A program made the translations under genes and the position numbers. Positions 15,671 to 24,560 of a DNA stretch of 32,269 nt are shown here, piece by piece; position 1 is the stretch's first letter, and each line of letters opens with the position of its first letter. The notes under the pieces are model-generated. The model ran no database searches and was not told where the DNA came from. It was given only the letters and a program-made list of their open reading frames with translations. Source of the DNA: a bacterium (GTDB taxonomy: Bacteria; Armatimonadota; HRBIN16); contig JANWXG010000004.1 of assembly GCA_025057335.1 (NCBI GenBank), positions 1 through 32,269 of the forward strand. Direction: 5' to 3'.

Positions 15671-15884
15671 TCGGCGAGAGCCTCGTCTGTCAGTCTGTGT
15701 CGTGAAATCCTTTCCTCTCCTATCCCCTCTCCTGTTGAGAGAGGGGAGGGGGGTAGGGCCAGGATGACAAACAGGCTCGGTGGAAGCCTCGCCCTTCAAA
15801 CTGGTGGTTTTTCCCGAAAGGCGAACCTCTCGGTTGAGCCGCAAACAGCCTCACTTTTTTCTCATGGAACAGGGCGGTAGCGGT

Positions 15885-16445
15885 TTACCGACGCGCGAGA
15901 TGCTGCATCCACCATAGGGCAATCAGGTCATACAGCGTGTGCGCCACACAACTACCCCATAAGTTGCCAGTGAAGGCGTACAAGCTGCCTAGCAGTAGTC
16001 CGAAGGGAAGATAGAACAGCATCATCTTGATGCCGTCGCTATCCCAGCGCAGCACATGCACCACTGCAAACAGCAGCGAAGCCAACCAGATGCCCGACAC
16101 AGGCTGTAGCACACCGCGAAACAACACTTCCTCCCCAAACCCCGCCACGACCGCTAGCAGAACCATCTCCCGCAGGCGGATGGTCGCAAATAGCGGCGCG
16201 ATCTGCAACATCCATCTTTTCAGAAACGCCCATGCAGCCCAGCGTTCGGAGGCGAACGCCCCAGCCAAAGCAAGAGCTAACATCAGCAACGCAAGCAGCG
16301 CTCCCAGCGCAGTGTCGCGCCAGGTGGGATAGAGGTATTCTGACCAGCTCTCCTTCTGTATGTACGCACGCACTGCCAGCAAGCCGAAGCCTGTCGCTGC
16401 TAGCGCGCTCTCCAGCCAGAAGAGCGTGAAGACAAGACGTCGCAT
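15885..16445 (-). CDS. CPBP-family intramembrane glutamic protease (CAAX protease-like)
   Basis: 186 aa multi-TM; 'GFGEEVLFRGVLQP' (EExxxR) and 'LLFAVVHVLRW'. Confidence 0.82.
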   Translation of the reverse strand: MRRLVFTLFWLESALAATGFGLLAVRAYIQKESWSEYLYPTWRDTALGALLALLMLALALAGAFASERWAAWAFLKRWMLQIAPLFATIRLREMVLLAVVAGFGEEVLFRGVLQPVSGIWLASLLFAVVHVLRWDSDGIKMMLFYLPFGLLLGSLYAFTGNLWGSCVAHTLYDLIALWWMQHLARR

Positions 16446-16505
16446 CCACTGCCCCCCTCATCCGTACGCAGTATAACCCAAAGTGAAATCGAAGGTCAAA
16501 CCGCG

Positions 16506-16535
16506 TTGATTTTTGCCCACAATTCCCCGTATACT
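16506..16535 (+). promoter_or_regulatory. Predicted promoter for the TPR-yggT-divIVA-CPBP operon
   Basis: TTGATT (16506-16511), 18-nt spacer, TATACT (16530-16535). Confidence 0.45.
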
Positions 16536-16587
16536 ACTAGCAGGTGGCGCAGCTGCCGACAATAGGAACAAAGACACTGTAGAAAGG

Positions 16588-17211
16588 ATGTCGCGAATGA
16601 ATAGATGGCTGTGGGTTCTTGGCATCGGATGCGTGCTGGTGGCATCGGCACAGGCGCAGCCCTTGCCACCAGAGGTGCAACGGCGCGTAGACACCATCTT
16701 CAGCAAGATGGTAGACCGCTGGATTGTGCAGATAGATCGCTGGTGGCATGATGGGCAACATGAGCACCTGATTAACATGACCTATTTCCTCATCTCCGTA
16801 GACCCCCATCACATCGAGGCGTACGAGAACGCTGGGTGGCTGCTGTGGAGCTCTAATCGGGACGATGAGGCAGTGGCGCTATACGAGCGCGGCATACGCA
16901 ATAACCCCGATGCCTACGACATGTACTACGAGCTGGGGCAGTACTACTACCTGCGCAAGAAGGACTACGCGAAAGCAAGGGAGTATCTGGAACGAGCAAT
17001 ACAGTATCCTTGCCAGTGGTTCGTGTGGAACACGTTGGGGCATGTGTATGCACGTCTGGGTGAGCGACAGAAAGCCATAGAGACGTGGCAGGAGCTGCTG
17101 CGTCGCTTCCCGATGATGCCCCTCAACCAGATGGAAGCGGTGCGCAAGAACCTACGTGACCTGATGACTCGTGAGGAGACGCCAGCGACGGGGGAGAGCG
17201 GGCAGCCATGA
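16588..17211 (+). CDS. Secreted/periplasmic TPR-repeat protein
   Basis: Signal peptide MSRMNRWLWVLGIGCVLVASAQAQ; TPR-like repeats 'AYENAGWLLWSSNRDDEAVALYERGIRNNPDAYDMYYELGQYYYLRKKDYAKAREYLERAI'. Start could also be 16597. Confidence 0.8.
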   Translation: MSRMNRWLWVLGIGCVLVASAQAQPLPPEVQRRVDTIFSKMVDRWIVQIDRWWHDGQHEHLINMTYFLISVDPHHIEAYENAGWLLWSSNRDDEAVALYERGIRNNPDAYDMYYELGQYYYLRKKDYAKAREYLERAIQYPCQWFVWNTLGHVYARLGERQKAIETWQELLRRFPMMPLNQMEAVRKNLRDLMTREETPATGESGQP

Positions 17212-17468
17212 TTGGCATCGTGGACCTGCTGTTACAACTGCTCACGTGGGCGATTCTGGCGGACGTTATCCTGTCGTGGCTGATGTACGCCAATGTGGTG
17301 AAGTGGAGCCCCTGGCACCCAGTGCCGCGCACGTTGAACCGCATCACTTCGCCGATACTGGACCCGATTCGCAAGCTGATGCCCCCGTGGCGATATGGGT
17401 TGGATTTCAGCCCGTTTGTGGCGCTGGTGGTCATCCAGATTGTCCGTCAGGTGTTATGGCGGTTATAG
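17208..17468 (+). CDS. YggT family membrane protein
   Basis: 86 aa: MIGIVDLLLQLLTWAILADVILSWLMYANVVKWSPWHPVPRTLNRITSPILDPIRKLMPPWRYGLDFSPFVALVVIQIV; ATGA overlap with the TPR gene. Confidence 0.88.
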   Translation: MIGIVDLLLQLLTWAILADVILSWLMYANVVKWSPWHPVPRTLNRITSPILDPIRKLMPPWRYGLDFSPFVALVVIQIVRQVLWRL

Positions 17469-18001
17469 CAATGGGCACACCGGTTCGGTTGACGCCGATA
17501 GACATCACCAACAAGCGCTTCCGTCGCGCCCTACGTGGCTACCGTCCCAGTGAAGTGGATGAGTTTCTGGCGGAGGTCGGAGCCGACTACGAAGCGGTGG
17601 TGGTGGAGAACGCTCATCTTCGTGAGCAGTTGGCGCAAGCGCAACAGGAGCTGGAGCGGTATCGTGCCATCGAGACGACGTTGAAGGAAGCGTTGGTGCT
17701 GGCGCAGCGCACTGCTGATGAATTGCGCGCCAGTGCGCACCGTGAAGTGGAAGCGATGCGTGTCCAGGCGGAGCTGCAGGTTCGACAGCAGATGGAGCAG
17801 TACCAGAAGGCGATCGAGGACCTGCGTTTGGCGCGACAGCGCTTCGCCATAGAGCTGCGAACCACTCTGCGCGGGATGCTGGAGTTCGTAGAGCAACATC
17901 TTGCCACTGTTCCTGCGGAGAACGCCCCACCGCAGGAACCGACGCAGAGCGACTCGGAGCCATCAGAGCCGGAGAGTCCGCATGTGGAACAACCCGCCTG
18001 A
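17456..18001 (+). CDS. DivIVA-domain protein
   Basis: 'RLTPIDITNKRFRRALRGYRPSEVDEFLAEVGADYEAVVVENAHLREQLAQAQQELERYR' is the DivIVA N-terminal domain plus coiled coil. Start may be 17471. Confidence 0.85.
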   Translation: MAVIAMGTPVRLTPIDITNKRFRRALRGYRPSEVDEFLAEVGADYEAVVVENAHLREQLAQAQQELERYRAIETTLKEALVLAQRTADELRASAHREVEAMRVQAELQVRQQMEQYQKAIEDLRLARQRFAIELRTTLRGMLEFVEQHLATVPAENAPPQEPTQSDSEPSEPESPHVEQPA

Positions 18002-19427
18002 AGTGACGGAACAGCCGTCGCGATCTGGCAACGCGGCGCTGGGAGCGGCTTTGCTGCTGTTTGTAATAATTGTGCTGTCCAACCTGCTGATGCTGCGCCC
18101 CCGTCTGAGTGACCGCCTCGACGCCTGGTCTACCCGCGTGATGCAGGCAGAGTATGTGGCACGCATGTTGTATGGCACCGTCTTGCCCTTTGGGGAGGCG
18201 GATGCAACCGCCTGGGAAGACACGGTCAAGTTGCTATCGACTAAAGATGCCCCGCTTGGCGCACTGGTGCGTGCCGTCATTCTGTTGGAGGAACGCTCTA
18301 CTATGCTGGGGCAGCCTCCTACACGCGGGCGGTTGGAGGTGCTGCTGAAACGGATGCCTGCCGCGCCCACACAATGGAGCCCCGACCAGAAGCAGGCGGT
18401 ATTGCTCTGGTGTCAGGCGGTATACGGCGAGCGCCGACGTCTCTCGCCAGAGGAGCAGGAGCGGTTTCGCCGTACGATTGAGGAGCTTCCTCTTGGCTGG
18501 ATGCGCTGGCTAGCGCTGAAGCATCTGGCGACTGCAGCAGGCGACACTGCCGCTGCCCGTCGATGGGAGGCGCGCGCCCGCGAGGGGGCGAACCGCCTCC
18601 AGCGTACCTTGCTCATCGCTTTTGGTGTGGTCGCGGTGCTGATGCTGACAGGGGTCTCCACCTGGGTCACTTATGCGGTATGGAAGAGCACAGTGCGCAC
18701 TGTCCAACCTATTGCCCCCGCGTTGCCCGCTCATCATATCGGAACTGTCACCTGGGGGCTGGTGGTGTACCTCGCCGCCATGTATTTAGGCGGAACAGTG
18801 GCAGGGCTCTTCGCGCATGGGTTGCCAGCTGGCTCGCCTCTGCTCATCGTGCTAGTATGGCTGGTGCAGCTGGTCACGGGCGGGGTGGCTATCGGATGGT
18901 TGCACTGGCAGATGAAGCGGGCGGGTATCAGCTGGCGTGAAGTAGGCTGGAACTGGACCCCCTTGGCACAGCATCTCGCCTGGGGCACGGCAGCTTACGT
19001 CGCAATGATTCCTGTGCTCCTGCTGACGGTAGTGCTCGTGCAGGTGCTCCTGCCCGAGATTCCAAGCCCAGCGCATCCGATTGCAGGGGTAGCGTTGTCG
19101 GACAATCCGCCCTGGGTGACCCTGCTGCTGTTCCTGATGGCAGCGGTGTTTGCGCCGCTCTTCGAGGAGGTTTTCTTTCGCGGGGTGCTGCTGAGTGCCT
19201 TGTGGAGGCAGACGGGCAACCGATGGGTGGGCATCATCGGCTCTGCGCTCTTCTTCTCCGTGCTACACCCGCAGATGTACTTCGGGTGGATTGTTATCTT
19301 TGTGGTGGGCGTGATGTTGGGAGCGCTGTTTGTGGAGCGAGGAAGCCTGCTGCCCTGCATCTGGATGCACGCGCTGAACAACGCCGCCGCGCTATTGGTA
19401 GTGCAGTTGTTGAGGGGGCTAGGGTAG
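17982..19427 (+). CDS. CPBP intramembrane protease with long N-terminal extension
   Basis: Start ATG 17982 overlapping divIVA; C-terminal 'FAPLFEEVFFRGVLLSALWRQTGNRWVGIIGSALFFSVLHPQMYFGWIVIFVVGVMLGALFVERGSLLPCIWMHALNNAAALLV'. Confidence 0.88.
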   Translation: MWNNPPEVTEQPSRSGNAALGAALLLFVIIVLSNLLMLRPRLSDRLDAWSTRVMQAEYVARMLYGTVLPFGEADATAWEDTVKLLSTKDAPLGALVRAVILLEERSTMLGQPPTRGRLEVLLKRMPAAPTQWSPDQKQAVLLWCQAVYGERRRLSPEEQERFRRTIEELPLGWMRWLALKHLATAAGDTAAARRWEARAREGANRLQRTLLIAFGVVAVLMLTGVSTWVTYAVWKSTVRTVQPIAPALPAHHIGTVTWGLVVYLAAMYLGGTVAGLFAHGLPAGSPLLIVLVWLVQLVTGGVAIGWLHWQMKRAGISWREVGWNWTPLAQHLAWGTAAYVAMIPVLLLTVVLVQVLLPEIPSPAHPIAGVALSDNPPWVTLLLFLMAAVFAPLFEEVFFRGVLLSALWRQTGNRWVGIIGSALFFSVLHPQMYFGWIVIFVVGVMLGALFVERGSLLPCIWMHALNNAAALLVVQLLRGLG

Positions 19428-19540
19428 GTGCCGTGAAGCGTGGGGCGAGACTCTCCTCTCCTGCGTGAACTGTAGACGCTTGTTGCCTGAAGCTGCTATA
19501 ATAACGCTACTATCCCTGAGCTGATTGGAGGCAAGCACGC

Positions 19541-21022
19541 ATGTACTCGCCCTCGCGAGAGGAGTTCCATCGGCTGGCACAGCAAAGCAATCTGGTACCT
19601 GTTTATCGCGAGATTCTGGCTGACATGGAAACGCCGGTGTCGGCGTTCCGTAAAGTCGCGCGAGGGAGGTACTCGTTTCTGCTGGAGAGCGTCGCGGGCG
19701 GCGAGCGCATCGCACGCTACTCCTTCTTGGGGACCGAACCTGCCCTTGTATTCCGCAGTAAGGGGCGCGAGATACGCCTGTTGCGTCAAGGCGAAGTGAC
19801 AAGGGAAACGCTTCCGCCCGGACAGGACCCGCTACATCGCCTCAAGAGTCTGCTCAGCCCCTACCGAATAGCATTGCCTGCGGAGCTGCCTCGCTTCGTC
19901 GGTGGTCTAGTGGGCTACATTGCCTACGACATGGTGCGCTTCTTCGAGCGGTTGCCCGAAGATACGGTAGATGACTTGCAGGTGGACGACAGTTGCTTTT
20001 TGCTCGCGGACTCCTTGCTGATTTTTGACCATGTGCGTCATCGTATTATCGCTTTGAGCAACGCGCACGTGCAGGGCGACGTGGACCGAGCGTACAACGA
20101 GGCATGCGCACGGGTGGAGGAGCTTATTGAAAGGTTACGCGCGCCATTACCTCCCGCGCCGAAACGCCCTGCACGGCAGACCCCTGTGGTGTTCACACCG
20201 AACCAGAGCCCAGAGCAATACCAACAGGCAGTAGTGCGCACGAAGGAGTACATTGCGGCGGGTGACGGCACGCAGATGGTGCTCTCCCAACGGTGGCAGG
20301 CTTCTATCCAAGCACACCCGTTCGACGTGTATCGCGCCCTGCGCTCGCTCAACCCGTCGCCGTATATGTTCTATCTGGAGCTGGACGATGTGGTGCTGGC
20401 AGGGGCGTCTCCCGAGATTCTGGTCACGGTGGAGAAGCGGATCGCCACTACGCGCCCCATTGCAGGCACACGCCCTCGCGGTAGGACGCCGGAAGAGGAC
20501 AGAAAGCTGGCACAGGAGCTGTTGGCGGATGAGAAGGAGCGCGCCGAACACGTGATGCTAGTGGACCTAGGACGCAACGACTTGGGACGTGTCTGCGCCT
20601 ACGGTACCGTGCACGTGGAGGAGCTCATGACCATCGAGCAGTATTCGCACGTCATCCATATCGTCTCGGACGTGAAGGGTAGGCTGGCGCCCGACAAAGA
20701 TGCCTTTGACGCCCTGCGTGCCTGTTTTCCTGCGGGCACGGTGTCGGGCGCGCCGAAGGTGCGGGCGATGGAGATTATCGAGGAGCTAGAGCCAACCCGA
20801 AGGGGCATCTATGCTGGCGCGGTCGGCTACTTCAGCTTCAGCGGGGACATGGACACCTGTATCGCTATCCGCACCATCGTGATGAAGGACGGCGTGGCTT
20901 ACATTCAGGCAGGCGCGGGTATCGTTGCGGACTCGGTGCCCGAACGGGAGCACCAGGAGTGTTTGAACAAAGCACGTGCGCTGATGCGCGCGGTCGAGAT
21001 GGCAGAAGCTGGTCTGGAGTGA
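19541..21022 (+). CDS. trpE: Anthranilate synthase component I
   Basis: '[21 protein letters not shown]' (LLES region), '[45 protein letters not shown]'. Confidence 0.95.
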   Translation: MYSPSREEFHRLAQQSNLVPVYREILADMETPVSAFRKVARGRYSFLLESVAGGERIARYSFLGTEPALVFRSKGREIRLLRQGEVTRETLPPGQDPLHRLKSLLSPYRIALPAELPRFVGGLVGYIAYDMVRFFERLPEDTVDDLQVDDSCFLLADSLLIFDHVRHRIIALSNAHVQGDVDRAYNEACARVEELIERLRAPLPPAPKRPARQTPVVFTPNQSPEQYQQAVVRTKEYIAAGDGTQMVLSQRWQASIQAHPFDVYRALRSLNPSPYMFYLELDDVVLAGASPEILVTVEKRIATTRPIAGTRPRGRTPEEDRKLAQELLADEKERAEHVMLVDLGRNDLGRVCAYGTVHVEELMTIEQYSHVIHIVSDVKGRLAPDKDAFDALRACFPAGTVSGAPKVRAMEIIEELEPTRRGIYAGAVGYFSFSGDMDTCIAIRTIVMKDGVAYIQAGAGIVADSVPEREHQECLNKARALMRAVEMAEAGLE

Positions 21023-21030
21023 GGTGGGCG

Positions 21031-21603
21031 ATGCTACTGATTATCGATAACTACGATAGCTTTACCTACAATCTGGTGCAGTATTTCGGCGAGCTGGGAG
21101 CAGACCTGCAGGTCTACCGCAACGACGCGATTACTCTGGAGGAGATCGAGCGGCTGCAACCTGAACGCATCGTGATTTCACCCGGTCCGTGCACCCCGAA
21201 GGAGGCGGGCATTTCAGTACCGCTGATTCAGCGCTTCGCGGGGCGGATACCCATTCTGGGCGTATGCTTGGGGCACCAGTGCATCGGTGCGGCGTTCGGA
21301 GGGGAGATTGTGCGGGCACGACAGCTGATGCACGGGAAGACCTCTGCTATTTACCATGATGGCCGTGGGGTGTTTCGCTCTCTGCCGAACCCCTTCGAAG
21401 CGACCCGATACCACTCGTTGGTGATTGCTCGCGAAAGCCTACCTGACTGCCTAGAAATCTCCGCCGAGACGTATGATGGGGAGATTATGGGGGTGCGTCA
21501 TCGGGAGTTCGCTATCGAGGGTGTCCAATTTCATCCCGAATCGATCTTAACGCAGCCGGGTAAAGACTTGCTGCGCAACTTCTTGCATCTGCGTGTCGCA
21601 TAG
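21031..21603 (+). CDS. trpG: Anthranilate/aminodeoxychorismate synthase glutamine amidotransferase component
   Basis: [32 protein letters not shown]...[12 protein letters not shown]...[15 protein letters not shown]...[11 protein letters not shown]. Confidence 0.96.
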   Translation: MLLIIDNYDSFTYNLVQYFGELGADLQVYRNDAITLEEIERLQPERIVISPGPCTPKEAGISVPLIQRFAGRIPILGVCLGHQCIGAAFGGEIVRARQLMHGKTSAIYHDGRGVFRSLPNPFEATRYHSLVIARESLPDCLEISAETYDGEIMGVRHREFAIEGVQFHPESILTQPGKDLLRNFLHLRVA

Positions 21604-21622
21604 GGGATGGGGGGGACAATAA

Positions 21623-22738
21623 ATGAATACAGATACCTTTCATCGTCGCCTGGCAATGATGCAACGGGCGATGCTGCATGAAGGGGTGGACTGCTTCGTC
21701 GCAGCGCCGTCAGTCAACATGCAGTATCTCACTGGTTTCGTCGAGCCAGCCCATGAACGCTTCATGGCGCTGCTGGTGCCCGCAGAAGGGGAGCCTGTAT
21801 TGATTGTGCCTGCACTCAGTGCAGAGAGCGCAAGGCAAGAGGCGTTCGGTGTAGGCGAGATACGGGTCTGGGAAGACCACGAAGGGGTAGACCCGATACT
21901 GCGCGAGGTCACACAAGAGATGGACCTGGCTACCGCCGTTATCGCTATTGACGAGGAACTGCCTGCACTGTTTCTGCTCAAGCTGCAACAAATTTTACCG
22001 ACCGCACTGTATCGCCCCGGTACCGAAATCTGGGCAGCGGCGCGCATTCGCAAAGACGAAGACGAGCTATGGCATATCACGCAGGCGTCGCGTTATGCGG
22101 ACAACGCGTTGGCAGCGGGACTAGCGGTGTGTGTGGCAGGCAATACGGAACGTGAGGTGGCGTGCGCCATCCAAACGGAAATAGAGGCGCAAGGAGCGGA
22201 AATGGCGTTTGGGTTGCCCATTGTCGCCGCGGGTAAGCACAGCGCCCAACCGCACTATCGCACCACCAACACTGTCATGCATCCGGGCGATGTGGTGGTC
22301 ATCGACTACGGCGCGCGCCTGAACGGCTACAACTCGGATATGACGCGCACAGTGTGCATCGGAGAAGCCACTCCCGAGGTGCAAAAGATATACAAAATTG
22401 TATACGATGCGCACTACGCCGCCCGCGCCGCTGTGAAGCCCGGGGTAACCGCCGAGTCAGTGGACGCGGCGGCACGTTCCGTCATTGAGAAGTCAGGCTA
22501 TGGTCAGTTCTTCGTGCATCGTACAGGACATGGCATTGGCTTGTCAGTGCACGAGCCACCCTACATCGTGCAGGGCAACAAGCAGGTGCTAGAAGAGGGG
22601 ATGTGTTTCAGCATCGAGCCGGGCATCTACTTGCCTGGGCAGTTCGGGGTGCGTATCGAGAACCTGGTGGTGGTAACCGCTGACGGTTGCAAGTCACTCA
22701 ACGCCGAACCTCCACCGCACATTCGCGAAATAGGATAG
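21623..22738 (+). CDS. M24-family metallopeptidase (Xaa-Pro aminopeptidase/dipeptidase-like)
   Basis: Five metal ligands recognisable: 'VVVIDYGARLNGYNSDMTRTV', 'HRTGHGIGLSVHEPP', 'FSIEPGIYLPG', 'GVRIENLVVV'. Confidence 0.92.
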   Translation: MNTDTFHRRLAMMQRAMLHEGVDCFVAAPSVNMQYLTGFVEPAHERFMALLVPAEGEPVLIVPALSAESARQEAFGVGEIRVWEDHEGVDPILREVTQEMDLATAVIAIDEELPALFLLKLQQILPTALYRPGTEIWAAARIRKDEDELWHITQASRYADNALAAGLAVCVAGNTEREVACAIQTEIEAQGAEMAFGLPIVAAGKHSAQPHYRTTNTVMHPGDVVVIDYGARLNGYNSDMTRTVCIGEATPEVQKIYKIVYDAHYAARAAVKPGVTAESVDAAARSVIEKSGYGQFFVHRTGHGIGLSVHEPPYIVQGNKQVLEEGMCFSIEPGIYLPGQFGVRIENLVVVTADGCKSLNAEPPPHIREIG

Positions 22739-22749
22739 GGAGGCAGGGT

Positions 22750-23778
22750 ATGACTGTTCAGCAAGCGATTGCGAAGCTGGTAGAGGGACAGAATCTGACG
22801 CGAGCGGAAGCTGCCTCTCTCATGGAAGCGACCATGAGCGGACAGGCAACGCCAGCACAGACCGCTGCTTGGCTGGTGGCGTTGCGCATGAAAGGGGAAA
22901 CTGCGGAGGAGATCGCCGGTTGCGCAGAGACCATGCGCCGCCACGCGGTAGCGGTGCGTCCCCAGCGCCAGGCGGAGCTCATCGATACCTGTGGCACAGG
23001 GGCAGATAAGATAAAGACCTTCAACATCTCCACAGCAGTAGCGTTCGTCGTGGCAGCGGCGGGAGTGCCCGTCGCCAAGCATGGCAACCGTGCCGTCACC
23101 AGCAAGTGTGGCAGCGCTGATGTGCTCGAGGCGCTAGGATGTCGTCTGGAGCTGTCGCCAGAGCGCATTGCACAAGCGATCGACGAAATCGGTATCGGCT
23201 TCCTGTTTGCCCGCGCACATCATCCCGCCATGAAGTACGCTGCGCCCGTGCGGCAGGAACTGGGCATCCGCACTGTGTTCAACGTACTTGGACCGCTGAC
23301 GAATCCCGCTGGTACCCGACGCCAGTTGCTCGGTGTATTCGCGCCCCAGCTCACGCGATTGCTGGCTGAGGTGCTGCGCGAAATGGGTGCAGAGCGCGCG
23401 ATGGTAGTGTACGGCGAGCCGGGGTTAGACGAGCTGTCCACTCTGGGGGAAACCCTCATCGTACACCTACAGGATGGACACCTGCGCGAGGAACGTGTGA
23501 CGCCAGAGCAGTTCGGTTTGCGCCGTGCCTCCTCCGAGGAGATTATCGCTCCACATTCTGCACAGGATTGCGCCCAAAAGTTATACAGCTTGCTGGCAGG
23601 CGAGCAAGGAGCGGCGCGCGACCTGCTCTTGTTGAACGCTGGGGCAGCGCTCGTTGTGGGTGGGAAGGCACAGCAGATCGCAGAGGGCATAGAGGTCGCT
23701 CGTGAGACCATCGACTCAGGTAGGGCACTGCACACCCTGCAACGCTACATCCAGTTCACGCAGGAGGCGGAAGCGTGA
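22750..23778 (+). CDS. trpD: Anthranilate phosphoribosyltransferase
   Basis: 'LIDTCGTGADKIKTFNISTAVAFVVAAAGVPVAKHGNRAVTSKCGSADVLEALG', 'FNVLGPLTNPAGTRRQLLGVF'. Confidence 0.96.
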   Translation: MTVQQAIAKLVEGQNLTRAEAASLMEATMSGQATPAQTAAWLVALRMKGETAEEIAGCAETMRRHAVAVRPQRQAELIDTCGTGADKIKTFNISTAVAFVVAAAGVPVAKHGNRAVTSKCGSADVLEALGCRLELSPERIAQAIDEIGIGFLFARAHHPAMKYAAPVRQELGIRTVFNVLGPLTNPAGTRRQLLGVFAPQLTRLLAEVLREMGAERAMVVYGEPGLDELSTLGETLIVHLQDGHLREERVTPEQFGLRRASSEEIIAPHSAQDCAQKLYSLLAGEQGAARDLLLLNAGAALVVGGKAQQIAEGIEVARETIDSGRALHTLQRYIQFTQEAEA

Positions 23779-24560
23779 ACATCCTGGAGACCATTCTCGC
23801 CCACAAGCGCCAAGAGGTGGCGCAGGCGGAAGCGAAAACGCCCCTCTCGGCACTGGAGGGACGGCTAGCGTCTGCACCGCCAGTGCGTTCTTTCCGTCAG
23901 GCGCTACAGCGGGGAGAGGGGCGCGTCGCGGTCATTGCAGAGGTCAAGAAAGCATCTCCCTCCAAAGGGATACTCCGTGAGAAATTTGACCCGCTGCAGA
24001 TAGCTCGTATTTACGCGCAACACGGCGCTAGCGCAATCAGCGTGCTCACCGACGAGCGATTCTTTCAGGGGCATCTGGACTACCTGCGAACCATACGAAA
24101 GGAGGTAGAGGTGCCTCTGCTTCGGAAGGATTTCGTGCTGAGCCGTTATCAGGTGGCGGAAGCGCGTGTAGCAGGAGCGGACGCGGTACTGCTCATTGTC
24201 GCAGCGCTCTCGGACGAGCAGCTGCAGGACCTCCTGCGGTATGCGCACACGCTGGGCATGGATGCGCTGGTGGAGGTGCATACGGAGGAGGAGATGCGTC
24301 GCGCCCTCGACGTCGGGGCGGTTCTGATTGGTGTTAACAACCGCGACCTGACCACTTTTCACACGACGTTGGAGGTGACCGAGAGGCTCGCTCCGCTATT
24401 ACCCCCAGGGGGTATACTTGTTAGCGAAAGCGGTATCGAAAGCGCGGAGGACGTCCGCCGTGTCGCCCGAGCGGGAGCACACGCAGTGCTGGTAGGGGAG
24501 TCGCTGATGCGAGCAGAGGACATCGGGGCGAAGCTCCGGGAACTGACGTCGGCTACCTGA
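23775..24560 (+). CDS. trpC: Indole-3-glycerol phosphate synthase
   Basis: GTG start with GTGA overlap with trpD. 'VIAEVKKASPSKGILREKFDPLQIARIYAQHGASAISVLTDERFFQGHLDYL', 'PLLRKDFVLSRYQV', 'IGVNNRDLTTF', 'LVSESGI'. Confidence 0.96.
   Translation: MNILETILAHKRQEVAQAEAKTPLSALEGRLASAPPVRSFRQALQRGEGRVAVIAEVKKASPSKGILREKFDPLQIARIYAQHGASAISVLTDERFFQGHLDYLRTIRKEVEVPLLRKDFVLSRYQVAEARVAGADAVLLIVAALSDEQLQDLLRYAHTLGMDALVEVHTEEEMRRALDVGAVLIGVNNRDLTTFHTTLEVTERLAPLLPPGGILVSESGIESAEDVRRVARAGAHAVLVGESLMRAEDIGAKLRELTSAT

Noticed and set aside
15278-15880. Several ORFs (e.g. 15461-15880, 15278-15595) in the dnaE-CPBP gap
   Set aside because: They are translations of palindromic repeats, arginine/serine-rich and inconsistent in frame.
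19428-19540. Tryptophan attenuator or leader peptide upstream of trpE
   Set aside because: No Trp-rich short ORF or competing hairpins seen in the short gap; only a TATAAT-like -10 at 19497 without a good -35.
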